The notes beneath the pieces are model-generated. The model was not told the DNA's origin. It searched no databases and saw nothing but the letters and a program-made list of their open reading frames with translations. Source: Rhabditoides inermis (Eukaryota; Nematoda; Chromadorea; Rhabditida; Rhabditidae). Taken from it: a stretch of 64,000 bases of DNA. The position numbers were made by a program, and so were the translations under genes. The DNA lies in contig CAWZYM010000369.1 of assembly GCA_963966185.1 (NCBI GenBank), positions 1,199,501-1,263,500 on the forward strand, read 5' to 3'. Below are positions 12,089-28,128 of this stretch, piece after piece (within the stretch, counting starts at the first letter, position 1; every line of letters starts with the position of its first letter).

Positions 12089-12763
12089 GTTTAGATGTTA
12101 TTACACAGCACATGTGTCATGATATACATATGAGGCATGAACAAGATAAAAAAATTATTAAGTGAAAGAAGTGTTCAACTTGTAATCAGTATGGCATACA
12201 TGTCCAAGTCGTTCGTTTGTTGTTCGTGGCGATAAATCATGCACATAGTCCTCAATCGACATGCTAACCGATACATTTACAAGCGAGGCGTGCGAGTGTG
12301 GTCTGCTGAGGCCGAAGTCAACAGCAACAAACGGCCATATGGCCAAGCATTACCAATAGCACGTACGTATCCACGGAACTACCAAAACCTGTGTTATTGG
12401 AACTCGCAGTAGGCGTTGTATTACTGTATTTTACCGTAACCTCACCGCAATGTACGTAATCACCTGTGCTTGTAGACTGGTATATGCTCCTCAATACACT
12501 TCTTTCTTTTTCAAACGTACAATGCGTGGTTTCAATAAATGTCCCCATAATTACAATGTATTTGTGCCGAGCTAGGAATGTCGGATCTGCAAATCACCCA
12601 AAAAACACTGCTCCGCTCTTTGTCCCGTTTCTGTAGTGGCCTCTCCCTTCGGAATAGTACGGAATTAGAGAGGGCGCGCCAGCGCCCTCTCGTTTGTACT
12701 GGATGTCCCCGCGCGCTAGAATGCTCAAAAACGACTTTTCCCGGATGAAGCACTTTTTCTCAT
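12089..12763. other. no supported gene
   Basis: Intergenic sequence with TACCGTA-type short motifs and no exon with matched splice signals. Confidence 0.4.
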
Positions 12764-13152
12764 TTTGAAGTGATTTTCAGGCAATTAGGAAATGACACCA
12801 GACACCATGACACCAGACACCAGACACCACGACACCACGACCCTCTGGTGTCGACACCACGACACCATGGTGTCAACACCACGACACCACGGTGTCGACA
12901 CCACGACACCACGGTGTCGACACCACGACACCACGACACCACTTTACAAAACAAAAAGTTCTGCATTTTTTCAGTTATATAGACGAGAGGTCGTAGTGCA
13001 GTTATGTTTTTCGAAGTGGTGTCGTGGTGTCATGGTGTCGACACCGTGGTGTCGTGGTGTCGTGGTGTCGACACCATGGTGTCGTGGTGTCGTGGTGTCT
13101 GGTGTCTGGTGTCGTGGTGTCTGGTGTCATTTCCTAATTACCTGATTTTCAT
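12764..13152. mobile_element. fold-back element made of an inverted minisatellite
   Basis: The left arm (12,764-12,945) begins ATTTTCAGGCAATTAGGAAA and continues as tandem ACACCACG/ACACCAGAC units. The right arm (about 13,014-13,152) is the reverse complement, ending TTTCCTAATTACCTGATTTT. The spacer is about 70 bp. The arms share unique outer ends plus the minisatellite interior, so this is one inverted structure rather than two unrelated arrays. Single strands would fold into a long hairpin. Confidence 0.85.
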
Positions 13153-13471
13153 TGTTACATTGCATTCACATCTCTATTCGATAGAGTTATAGAAAGTTTT
13201 ATTGAGTTTGATTGAATTTGAAGCAAGATACGGAGAGTCCGCATTCGAGTGCGGATTGAGATTGGTGTCAGTCGCTCGGGCGGGCGAGCGGGTGGGCGGG
13301 CGGGCGGGCGTCGGACAATCGCTTTCGCCCCGCCCCCTCTGTGTGTGAGTGTGTGAGAGAGAGAGAGAGAGAGAGAGGAGAATAGCGGGTGCGCGTCGGT
13401 ATCCTCGCAACGAATCGCGAACGTGTATGAAAATGTAATTTTGTGAAACAAAACTTAAGAAAAGGACAGAT
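13153..13471. other. no gene; short G/C and (GA)n tracts
   Basis: A GCGGGCGGGCGAGCG-type G-rich patch lies at 13,277-13,310 and a (GA)n at about 13,348-13,380. No exon is supported. Confidence 0.5.
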
Positions 13472-13801
13472 ATTATCTTTCAAAAGTACTTCCAAGTAAA
13501 AGTAGTTGGTTTGTACTGTTGACTCAGTTGAGCAAAAGGACTGACATGTTTTCAATGGAGACATGTGCAAACAGGCTCTCAGCATTATTCGACGTGTTAT
13601 GATACAACAGAAGTTGTGCTTTCAGATAATAACTGCATAACTTCGTAAACGCGTTCATTATAATATGGCCGCTTTGCACTGGTATGAGAGAGAGAGCCTG
13701 TTGGCACATGTCTCCATTGAAAACATGTCAGTCCTTTTGCTCAACTGAGTCAACAGTACAAACCAACTACTTTTACTTGGAAGTACTTTTGAAAGATAAT
13801 G
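13472..13801. mobile_element. fold-back element with near-identical arms
   Basis: The left arm (about 13,472-13,583) starts TTATCTTTCAAAAGTACTTC. The right arm (about 13,690-13,801) is its near-perfect reverse complement. Arms of about 110 bp flank about 105 bp. The near identity of the arms suggests recent insertion or maintained pairing. No ORF is inside. Confidence 0.8.
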
Positions 13802-13950
13802 GAGTATGGAGTGACCGTCTGAGGTAGATTTTTTCACGCACCCATCACCTGTCCTGTCTAGCGTCGTCCTGTCACGTCCTGTCACGCTCCTGTCACGCTA
13901 GGACATGACGCGATTGGGTTCACACACTTCTCACTGTCCATTGATTTCAG

Positions 13951-14025
13951 GTGAAACGGAAGCCGCGCACGAAGAAGCCCAAGGTGACGGGTGGTGTGCC
14001 CGTCGAAGAACAGGAGAGGGCAGAG
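13951..14025 (+). CDS. candidate basic exon, unknown gene
   Basis: The acceptor TTGATTTCAG and donor GTAGGG enclose 25 in-frame codons, beginning VKRKPRTKKPKVTGG and ending EEQERAE, a strongly basic stretch like a nuclear localisation signal. The next acceptor (ACCAAAACAG) is only about 29 bases downstream and opens a 74-codon stretch ending TAG at about 14,273. That spacing is too short for a comfortable intron, so the joint is uncertain. Confidence 0.3.
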
Positions 14026-14273
14026 GTAGGGTTGAAACGCTCTTACCAAAACAGGCGACTTCGGGTGTTGAGAAGACTCTGAGAGTGGACGCAGAGCAAA
14101 CCAGACAGCCCTCGATGCACAGCAGAAGTCGGAGCAGTGCCATGCAGCGCTCGTGGAAGTCGTTGGAGACGGTGCAGTGGCTGAAGGAGAGCGAGAAGAA
14201 GACGAGGAGAAGGCCAAGAGAAGTGCTCGAACGAGATGATCCACGGACGGCGATTCGCGTTCGCAGCCTGTAG

Positions 14274-14438
14274 TGCAGTCCTCCAAAACACATTCTGTAT
14301 CTTTTTTCTGTGAAAGGTTTTTCTGTCATTCCTGTTTGTCATGTATATTTGGTAGGTCCGTCCGAACATCAAGGAAATATACTCGGAAAATAAGAACACG
14401 GAAACATTTTTGTCTGGGTGGAATATAGAGTGATAAGA

Positions 14439-14478
<40 letters not shown>

Positions 14479-15000
14479 CAGAAATCGAAATCACACCTGC
14501 AGATCTTTCTTGAGCCAGTTGTATTGTGTTGTCACCGACTCCATACCGTACTCGCAGTAGAAGCTGTATAGTAAGCTAAGCTACAGTATCAGCAGTACGA
14601 CGGCATAACTGCATGGAACGCTCTTTATTCTAGCCAACCTTCATTGTTTTTACAATACCTTACTTACAGTACTATTACTAGTACTACCGTATCCGTACCC
14701 ACTCGTAGTTTTCCGTGTTTACGCCAACAAAAGGGATAGGCCCGAGATCGAAGCTGAAATAAACATACAAAATAATTATCCGTATCGTGTTGTAGTTGTT
14801 TACAGTGTTAGTCGCATTCAGCCAGTGAAATCAATGGCGGTACCAGATATCAATTTTTCAAAACTTCAGATATCGATCATTTCAATCACTTGCAAAACTA
14901 TAGAGTCGATAGTTTATTCCTTATCATCTATAAAACATACAATAAGACGGTAGTGACATTGCAATATAGTTCACACTGATACTTTCGGAAATCAAGGGGA
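14274..15000. other. no supported gene; (GA)n at about 14,443-14,475
   Basis: Spacer with a dinucleotide tract and TACCGTA-type motifs. Nothing coding is seen. Confidence 0.5.
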
Positions 15001-19398
<4,398 letters not shown>

Positions 19399-19859
19399 CT
19401 AAAACACACAACACAAGTCGATTACTTCGGGTGACGTCACCTGACTCCGAGTGAGTAGATAGCTAATAGCAGTAGGCACAGCATCACTCAGGGAATGCAT
19501 CGAGTCTTTTACTGCATCTTCTTTTATAGTGCTACTCTGAAAGAGCGCGAAAGATTAGTCACCACTGTACGTTGCGCGCCCGTGTATAATTGCCGCTGAA
19601 AAAATGTGCAGAAACAGTACAGTTGGACGGCATACATAGTTTTTCTGTGTTTTTGAAGACAAGTATTGTCTGATAAAGTATAAATGGTATATATCACATA
19701 TTATGAAAATTAATAACATGATTTGGAGATATGCATTTGGAGAGACCACCTGAAAGAGAGATGCATAAACAAGCAACAGAGGAACGCGCACATAAGTCCC
19801 CTAGTACCTTGTAGGAATAGCTTGCACGGATATGATGCAGCAAACGTGGGAGAGCCTGC

Positions 19860-20640
19860 CTCTATCCCTCCCTCTCCCTCTCCTTCTCTCTCTCCCTCTC
19901 TCCCTGTTACCGTACTCCCGTGGGTCCCGCCACGATCACCCTGCCGTCTAGGTGGCAACGGCGGCCCTGTTCGCGTGGTTGTTCCTATACACAACACACT
20001 GCACATCTACAGAATGCTTGCCGATTAAAATTCGAAGAGAATGTGAGAGAGGGGAGAGAGAGAAAATTGAAGAAAACTGGTGAAACATATGTGTTCAGCA
20101 TTGTGATTGTTTTTTTTTGAAGAATTCTCTCTCTCTCTCTCGCTGCGAGATTGGACTGATTGAATTACTCTCAGTGACTGTATTTTGGTAAGCGGTAGAG
20201 TTAGAGGCTGAGTTAGAGGCGCCTACGTATACATTTCCCTGCTATTCATGTTGAGATCTTCAAATCGCTCGATTTCAATTCTAAGAAATCTGCATGGGCC
20301 CATTCATTCCAATGTGAACTGTCGTCATTTCAAGCACCGATGAGTCGACAGTCATTTCATTCGTTCCGACACAACCGTGACGGTCGTGTTGTTATTTATC
20401 TGTTTAAACCATTGTTGTATTCGTATTTTCTTGTTCAGTTGTGTGTCCCCTTTTCTGAACTACTTATGTGGGTTTTGGAATTGAATGATTTCAAACTTTC
20501 TAAACAGATCTCTCGAGTTATCGTGTCGTTGGACAATATCGTATCGTCTGGAGACATTTGTTGCATAGTCTCTATCATCTCTATCATAGTCTCTGACGGT
20601 CTGGCGAGAATTGATCGATATCAGTAGTGCTTATCGATAT
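19860..20640. other. no supported gene
   Basis: Short CT tract at 19,860-19,905, then spacer. ORFs at 20,340-20,627 lack splice or family support. Confidence 0.4.
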
Positions 20641-21055
20641 CAGTAGTACCCTCCTACATAATTCCTGAAATCAGTAGCACTCCTATTCAAAATCTGGGTT
20701 AAATAGGGTACAGTCTAAAGAGCAGTTCGAGCCACACTATGTAGTGAGGACAGTCCTTGAGCACACTTTTCTCGAAAGAAGCACATGTCGATCGCTCTCA
20801 CTCTTTGGGCACATTTGGCAGTCACTTGATGTCGCCGTACTTCGAGTAGCTTTTTCTGAACATTCACATGGCGCAGTGCATAGTTACGGTATCCGTCACA
20901 AAACATCTGGTTTCAAATGTTCGTGCCGTTTTCCTAATTTACATATTGCGACCGACTGACGGCACATGCTGCGTTGAAAAATTCGCCGATTCGCAGTCGC
21001 AAGAAACGACACAAAAATCAGTGATTCACATAAAAGTCACGTTGTCCGTCTAGTT
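20515..21055. repeat. dispersed repeat, copy A (inverted relative to 30.1-30.6 kb)
   Basis: Sequence from GAGTTATCGTGTCGTTGG through the block ending TTGTCCGTCTAG recurs in reverse complement at about 30,110-30,605. Shared blocks include the translated motif TCRSLSLxGHIW, AATCTGGGTTAAATAGGGTA and GTGATTCACATAAAA. The copies have drifted with indels. It could be a decayed DNA transposon. No transposase motif was found. Confidence 0.6.
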
Positions 21056-21221
21056 TCGGTCAGAAAAGGGAACAAATATGCTGTGTCCATCGTTACATTT
21101 CCCACTTTTCCCGTGCGTTTTCTGCGTGAAAAAATACGTCAACGCGCAAATGTTGCAGGAGTGCGATCAGTGGCGGGATGATGACTAGTGCTTCCGGAGA
21201 CTCGAATGAGAGCGTGAGTGG

Positions 21222-21222
21222 C

Positions 21223-21274
<52 letters not shown>

Positions 21275-21470
21275 GAGGTCGGAGAGAGAGGTGGATAGAA
21301 AGGGAGAGTAGGAGGGGAGAGTGGGGGCGGAGATAGATAGATAGAAAGAGAGAGAGAGAGAGAGAGAAGGGGAAAGAGGTCGGAGAGAGAGAGAGGTTGA
21401 TAGAAAGGGAGAGTAGGAGGGGAGAGTGGGGGCGGAGATAGATAGATAGAAAGAGAGAGAGAGAGAGAAA
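21222..21470. repeat. GA tract with duplicated 90-bp unit
   Basis: A (GA)n tract is followed by a unit (GAGGTCGGAGAGAGAG...GGGGGCGGAGATAGATAGATAG) present twice, at about 21,273-21,345 and 21,376-21,450. Confidence 0.85.
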
Positions 21471-21488
21471 GGGATGCGCCTTTTTCAG

Positions 21489-21648
21489 GGTGTCTACGAT
21501 AACGAAGGTTATATGAAGGGCGAGTTCGTGTCTCGCGTGCTGCTCCGCTTCTCTCAGCTCAGTCCTGAGCCCCTCGCCACAGCGTCTGTCGAGGAGATCA
21601 AGGTTGTTGTTGTTGTTGTTGTTTTTGTTGTTGTTGTTGTTGTTGTTT

Positions 21649-21680
<32 letters not shown>

Positions 21681-22745
21681 GGTTGTGGTGGTGGTGGTGT
21701 TGGTGTTGATGTTTTTGTTGTTGTTGATGTTTATGTTGTAGTGTGTTGGAGTCTGTTGTAGTGTGTTGTAATGTAAATTGTAAGTAGCTGAAAAATTTGA
21801 TTGTAAAGTTGCATAGGGTGATTGTCCATAGATATAGGGTAATCCCATCGTTTACGGTGCGCTTGTTGTTTTCCAGACAGCATTTCGTTCCATTCGACCG
21901 CGCAATTCGCTTGCCTTGGCGGACTGATTCATTAGGGAAATGAAGGTCATTTCCAAGTCTAATGAAGCAGAGTTTCCATCTTGCCTATAACTTTCGAGAA
22001 GTGCTTCGTTAAAGGAACAGTGGCGACTTATTTTTGACTCGGAGTTTTATTAAAAATTATAGTAACTTAACACATTTTCAATTTTTGCGAAAGAACGACG
22101 ATTCTACGTTACTTTCGAATCTGCCACTGCCAAAGATGCAGACGAAAATTTGAATTACTCGACGCTTCAATACTGCACGTTGGGGTCGGAGATATAAGCA
22201 CAAATGAACGACACCTTTTCACTCGCTTCATGGCTCAATGCATGTTTCTGTATCGTCCGAAAAAGTTGCCGTACCGTGAAATCGGCGAGATCCTATACAC
22301 CTCCTTATTAAACCTTAAAATAAAAATGTTTGATGAAAGCATTCAGAATATATGAAGATGAATTCAACAGTCGTTGGTACGTAGAAGGACATCAAGGCCG
22401 TAGAAGGTCCGTAGAAGGACATCAAGGCGAACATGTGTGACGCGGTTCGCGGTAAAGAAAAGGGGAAGGAGAAGAATAAAGAGAAGGAGAACGTGAGTAA
22501 CAGAAGAGATTCTCTCTTCCCCTTCGATCTCCCTCTCTCTCTCTATCTATCTCTCCATCTCTCTGTATATATATCTCTCTCTCACTCCCTCTCTCTGTTC
22601 TCAGAAGAAGGACGAGAAAGCGGAGCAGGGTGCAAAGATGGAAAAGGATCAACAAAAGCAGCAAAAGCAGGAGAAGCAGCCGGAAGTGGTGCAAGAGAAG
22701 GCGGACGTGGAGAAGGAGACTGTGAATCAGCTACCATTCGAGTGA
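21489..22745 (+). CDS. 3' end of an unknown lysine-rich protein
   Basis: Three exons chain in phase 0: 21489-21602 (after TTTTTCAG; begins GVYDNEGYMKGEFVSRVLLR), 22415-22492 (KDIKAN then alternating K/E/N), and 22605-22745 (KKDEKAEQGA ... ends NQLPFE, TGA). The last two exons are highly charged, with Lys/Glu/Gln repeats. The first looks like a folded-domain edge. Intron 1 (812 nt) contains a (GTT)n array and a MITE-like end. The middle exon has a close copy at 25212-25292, so the locus was duplicated. I do not recognise the family, and upstream exons were not traced. The stop could instead be read as an exon end if an unusual donor were used. Confidence 0.45.
21603..21760. repeat. (GTT)n trinucleotide array
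   Basis: Degenerate (GTT)n/(TGT)n directly after a splice donor, so at the 5' end of the intron. A similar array occupies 44,463-44,500 in an snx-6 intron. Confidence 0.9.
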
Positions 22746-23016
22746 GCATCTCCTCAAAACGTTTCGAACTGAGCACCGTGCTGTTCAGCGACGACGCGAA
22801 ACCGCGCTAGCCGTCCAACCCCACCGCCGAGGATAGGAGCATGTCTGAGAGGAATCGGGCAGAGGTCGGGGTCATGCCCCGCTGCCTCACGATTGCTGTG
22901 AACGAAACGGTTGCCGTCATGCTGGAGAACCGCGACAGCTGTCCTGGACTACACGGTACCTTGCCTGATCCGATACCATCCGGCAGCGTGTTCATAGGTG
23001 TCCCATGACAGAAGTG

Positions 23017-23090
23017 TGGTGTGCGTGCCTCGCGTCGGCTCCCTGCAGCCTCTCGCATTCGCCAAGTTCGAGATCACCCGCTTGGTATGG

Positions 23091-23159
<69 letters not shown>

Positions 23160-23268
23160 GGTGGACCGCCTGTTCTCTTTTAGGCCGCGTCGCCCGAGTC
23201 CAAGGTCCGCATTATGTTCCGTGATCAGAGTGGCAAGCGCTCCGCCGAAGTCGGCGTCATGATCGACT
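23017..23268 (+). CDS. candidate last exons of an unknown gene
   Basis: An exon after CCATGACAG (about 23,017) reading SVVCVPRVGSLQPLAFAKF joins at a GTATGG donor across a (CT)n intron (23,095-23,160). It meets a phase-0 terminal exon at 23,182-23,268 starting AASPESKVRIMFRDQSGKRS, stop TAG. AATAAA follows at about 23,335. The terminal exon resembles the one at 33,336-33,430 (SAEATKVTVHIIDSVDKR): the same K-V-x-[IV], D-x-x-x-K-R and final V-x-[IV]D pattern, so the two are paralogous gene ends. Function unknown. Confidence 0.4.
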
Positions 23269-23499
23269 AGAGGGTATAGATCTGTTGGCGTGCTCGCCGC
23301 ATTGTCAGTAATATTGTAGTACTAGTGTCAGTAATAAACATTTTCATGTAATCGATTCGCATAACTTCTTTTTTCTCTCCGATGTAGATGTTTCGTCGGT
23401 TAGTGGTACGGTAGCTATGACCGTTACGGTAACTACATACAGTATCTACAATAACTATATTTACGGCGAGTACGCGTTTCCCGGTAAATCAACCAGTAC

Positions 23500-23925
23500 A
23501 CTGCCACTGCCGGTAAAGAGGAGATTGTGGAATCGATAATCAATCGATAACCACATCGATAACGGATCGATAGCCGATCGATAGATGATCGACATTCGGA
23601 ACATACGAAATTTAAAACGCTCTGCAATGCTTCGGGAGGCGGTGGCGTGTCGCAGGTCTTCATTCTACCGCCGTTTGCGAAGCCACGCCCACTTAGATCC
23701 CGCCCCTATTGTTGCTCACTGCAGCTGATCGATAACCGATCGTTAACCGATCGATATTCGGAAATACGAAAAGTCATGCTCTCCAATGCTTCGAGAGGCT
23801 GTGGCGTGTCGCACGTCTTCATTCTACCGTGTACGAATCCACGCCCACTTAGATCCCGCCCCCTATTGTTGCTCGCCGCACCCCGCCCTGCGACTTATTT
23901 TTGCGGGGCGTGACGGAAAGTTTTT
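23500..23925. repeat. GATCGATAACC / GCCACGCCC dispersed repeat, two units
   Basis: A unit of about 110 bp (GGAGGCGGTGGCGTGTCGCA ... GAAGCCACGCCCACTTAGAT, CCGCCCCTATTGTTGCTC) occurs at about 23,633-23,745 and 23,785-23,890, and again at 33,985-34,075 and 34,150-34,265. Units are separated by CGATCGATAACCGATCG-rich spacer. Confidence 0.8.
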
Positions 23926-23970
<45 letters not shown>

Positions 23971-24134
23971 CATTCTCTTCTTCAAAAAGCGGTGTTTCTG
24001 CAGAAGTAACCGATTTCCATGAAATGTGCAAACCCGCGCATCCACACGACATCTGAGACTGTAATCACGTGATCACTCGTGGCTCCTATTCGTCTTCTGC
24101 CCGCTCGCCCGTGTACAGTGCGGCCATGTCGAGT

Positions 24135-24212
24135 GCGGGCCGGGTTGGCGAAGTGAAAAGCGTCGCATCTTGCTAAGCGTACGGTCGCTGGTTCGATTCC
24201 CCTCGCGGGCAT
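24135..24212 (+). other. tRNA-like sequence, not a functional tRNA
   Basis: Box A-like TTGGCGAAGTGAAAAGCG and a good box B (GGTTCGATTCC) are spaced as in a tRNA. A 7-bp acceptor stem cannot form (two central mismatches) and the anticodon stem does not pair. This is probably a tRNA-derived repeat or pseudogene. Confidence 0.5.
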
Positions 24213-25211
24213 TTGTTCTGCCGAATTCCACTATCTTCCGGTGGGGCGCGTGAACCCACTTTCACCCTCCGAGAGCCCTACCATCGGCGGCGGCAGTGTT
24301 TCAAGATCTTCTACCACGCCTCGCATCCGGAACTGGTCACTTCGCGATGTTCACGCCCATCTACCATGAACAGTCAGGACTCGCGCCGCACTGTTCCAGC
24401 CAAGGATCCCCAATACTGTAAGATTGTGTGTGCTTCCAGATAACCCATCATGCTACCATTGTATGTATATGTCGGAATCAGACTGATAAACAAACAACAA
24501 CAAACATGTCGGGTGCGCCCTCTGTACCGCCGGCTCCGCCTCCTGCCCCGCCCCTTGCCCCGCTTCACAAACACTGCGTTCAATACAGTTCGAAGCGGAC
24601 CATGAGAGGAGGCAATGATATGACGTCAATAATATACAACCACAAAACAAATATAAAAATTAAATAGTCTCTCTCAGCTCTCTCTCTCTCTCTTTCTCTC
24701 TTTTTGTTTCAGGTGTTACTTTTCTCTGTTTCTGTCTCTCTTTTAGAGCAGACACGAGTCTCGTCGATTTTATACTGTCTGATTCGAGTCTACATAGATC
24801 CGCCAGCATTTACATACCCATACGAACCGACAACGTCGTACAAGGAATTTCCTTCCAATTAGCCTATCGATTAGCAAGGCAAACTTGTTGTTATTTGCAT
24901 TTCCATTAGCCTGAAAAGGAACAGTCATTCCTCGCGAACTCGCTGATTTGCATTTCTGAAAGAGCGAATAAAAGGCGGGCGCGGCGGGCTGCCAGCATCC
25001 ATTCGCCTTGGCTCACTGTCTCTCCCGGAGATATCAACACCCAGCCGGATACCAAGATCGTCTGTCTTCAACGCCCCCCAAGATGACAAGCACATCGAGG
25101 TGCGTGGATATCGATCGGATATCGATCGATCATCGAATGATTGGTCTTTTTTCTCTCCCTCTCCTCTCTTACCCCCTCTCTCCCTCTCCTCTCTCACCCG
25201 CTCACTTGTAG

Positions 25212-25292
25212 AAGAAGGACATCAAGGCGAACAAGTGTGACGCGGTTCGCGGCAAAGAAAAGGGGAAGGAGAAGAATAAAGAGAAAGAGAAC
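25212..25292 (+). CDS. copy of the lysine-rich exon
   Basis: After a TTGTAG acceptor, 27 codons (KKDIKANKCDAVRG followed by K/E/N repeats) end at GTGAGT. It is nearly identical to 22415-22492. An upstream candidate exon at about 25,025-25,090 (STPSRIPRSSVFNAPQDD...) ends in phase at GTGCGT. No downstream exon matching 22605-22745 is found, so this copy is probably truncated. Confidence 0.4.
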
Positions 25293-25580
25293 GTGAGTTA
25301 CGAAAGAGATTCTCTCTCCCCCTTCTCTCTTCCGGCGTCAGTTGAGTACATATAGGCCGAACTATACTTTGACGCTCGACGCGTGACGCGCGCGTCACTC
25401 ACCGTTCAAGGATGGGGTGTGGAAGACGCGAGTTGACGTGCGCGTCAAGCGTCAGCGTCAAAGTGTAGTGTCTAGTGTGGCCTTCTCTCGTCCTCGCATC
25501 ACTCGCGTCTCTTTTCAACAGTTGCGTGTCGCTGCTGTCGTCTGATCTGCTGTTGGATGGTGGCCTGTCTGCTGTGTCTG

Positions 25581-26305
25581 CAGACGTCAAGTCGAGCATG
25601 GCTTCGCTCGCTGCCGGCACTCTGACCCTGCACATGGTACGCTTTCCATCACTTTTCCACTATTTGATTTAGTTATTCGGCGAGAAGTACAGTCGCAAGA
25701 AAATGCTGAATATCGCTCACATTATTTCGATGATTGGAGGTGTTGCGTTGATTGCTTTTCGAGAGGTACGTTTAGTCTTGTGGTTCATTCTGTTTATTGG
25801 AAGCGTTCAGACGCACGCCACACCATCGTTATTTTTGCGGCATTATTTCTCTCGATTGGTTTATCATTAAGCGTCGTTTCGAGCGTGCAATACGTTCTTT
25901 TCATGCTAGTGAAATATGTATCTGTAATTCTTTAATCTTTCATTTCATTTCTTTTTAGCGTGCTACACCTCAAATCTATTATGTTCAGTATTTGGGGAAT
26001 AGAGTGTATGGTTTTCACATCGCGCTCTTGTTTTCCGTCCAGATCAGTTAAGCTTACCACAACCACACATTGATTCAAATCTCGTTTTCATTAAGGTCTT
26101 TTTCGTTTTATTGTAATATTATAATGCTGTTAACTTGTTCATGCGTTTGTTCTATAACGTCATTTCTGATACCTGAAAGCCCAAGGTACGAGACACTGAA
26201 CACTATATACATGTACAATGAAAATTTAGTTTCGATGCTGCCATGGGCCGAACAACCGAAGCTCTAAAAACGATCATTAAAGTGTATTCAACACGAAAAG
26301 AAGAT
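25581..26305 (+). CDS. major facilitator superfamily transporter, partial or decayed
   Basis: Exon pieces resemble the first half of a sugar/organic-ion transporter. A piece ending about 25,636 (SMASLAAGTLTLHM) joins at GTACGC to 25673-25765 (LFGEKYSRKKMLNIAHIISM), matching the family's loop between TM2 and TM3 (FGxxxxRKKxL). After about 26,070 comes a hydrophobic run ending FLIPESP at GTACGA; PESPR is the conserved post-TM6 motif. 26230-26305 (AMGRTTEALKTIIKVYSTRK) matches the following GRxxEA segment. The second half of a 12-TM protein is absent. A piece at 26927-26979 (VVCDKWQLV) resembles the TM1-TM2 loop of SLC22 proteins but lies after, not before, the others. Tandem copies or a broken gene are both possible. 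Confidence 0.4.
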
Positions 26306-27205
26306 GTGAGTGAAAGAGTTTATACAAGCATACAAGTTCACTTTTGTCGTATGAACTTTTTCTTCTTTGGACTTTTGACTGCGAAAAATCTTTTGAAAAA
26401 TAACGTATTAGAGAGAGGTGGTGCACACATCGCACAAATGATGATACATAACTACTGATGAAAGAATCTTTTGTCGCGAACGTCGATTGCAACAAATGAT
26501 AATACAAAATTATGACTCATCTGAGTTTTTCTATCTTTGTATATGATTTTAGCGTACCGTGAAAATTGGGGCTCCTGAATAGATGAATAGATTTGAAGGT
26601 AGCACAGAATAATGTTATTATTTATCATAGTCAAGAAGATCTGCGCCATGTCCGAAGAGCATGTTGAAGAAAATGTCTCGTAAAAGTAGGGAACTTGGCA
26701 TTTGATAGAAATTCAAAGTCTAGTATGACACCTGATTTCGGTGCGCGTACGCAACCAAAGACATATGAGTGAGGGATGGGGCACGTTTTGACAGTGAATT
26801 CTCTCTTGCCTACCATTGTACGAAAGGTTACCAATCTACGAAAGCTGATAACACAGAACAGAATATTCAAGGAATATCTCGATGAAAATATGAAAATATG
26901 TATGTGTTGAGTGTTACTTATAACAGGTACAGGAGTGGTGTGTGATAAGTGGCAGCTTGTCAGGTTGCATGGATCGGAGGTGCAGGCGATTTCAACACCG
27001 CTCGACGGGGTTCGAAATTGTCGTTCTTTCGCTTAAAATGAAATTGTATTAGGTTAATGTGGTTAGGTTAATGAGTGTATTAGGTTAATGAGGTTAATGT
27101 GGTAGCCAAATGGCTATAGGGGCAGTACAATACCTTGCAATACGTACAATGCTATACACTTAGGAAGCTCGTTCCATTCTCTCACTCGTCACGAAAATCG
27201 CCGCA

Positions 27206-28063
27206 ATGGAAACCTTCAAATTATTGGAGTATTCTAGATATACGTTCAACCCAGTATGTTTTTTGTCTTATTCAATATTTTGTATGTTACATTTCGAATC
27301 GTTTGTTCAGCTGATAGGTACAGAATCCGGAGCCGCTTTTCTCAAGATGCTGTCGGAAGGAGGCAGGGTGAGCCACTTGTACAAACGAATCAACAACATT
27401 ATGTTACCACAAACTACCTTTAGACTATTATCGATAATGTCAACGATATGTGTGACATGGCGGTGCTCACGAGCCATACGCGTCCTCCCGTGCAATCGCT
27501 CACATTCGAGAACGACCATACATGGAACGCTGTGCGGCCCCGATCATTAGACACTAACAAATCTTTTCAGGAGGTGCAGTTTCATTTCACCAACTTATCT
27601 GGACCATTGTCGAAACAAAAGTTGAGGGAGTGGTTGTTTTCGAGGAACCAGGAACGGTGACGATCCCGCGAGAAGGAGTCTTGTCCATCGGAAAATGTGA
27701 GCGTGAGACTCTCGTTCGAAACTGCTTCTCAGAACTTTCTTTGTGTCTGGAGGTCACGCTCATAAAAAACAATGAATGCATATTGTATACGAAGCATATT
27801 GTTGAGGTGTCGTGTACGAGCTGCCCCATTCGCAACAACAAGAACGCATTCCGGCTTCATTTCCTCAAGATCAGGTAACTCTGCCGCGCGCCCAGCATCG
27901 CGAAACGTCGGCGTTCAGAGCGGGCGACTACGGCACCGTCGAGCATCCGTGCACCGTGTACGAGTTCTCCAGCTGGGGCGGCGCGCGCCAAACACCCGTC
28001 AATGCGGTCCACGTGGCAGGTGGGGAGGGGGGGAGAAGGAAGGTGCACAGTGTCGTCTCTCCA

Positions 28064-28128
<65 letters not shown>

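Noticed and set aside
12787..13130. ORFs rich in His/Asp/Thr and Val/Ser/Trp/Cys at 12.8-13.1 kb
   Set aside because: They translate the inverted ACACCACG minisatellite; both arms give mirror ORFs, as expected from a repeat.
24135..24212. Functional tRNA gene
   Set aside because: Acceptor and anticodon stems do not pair, although box B is good.
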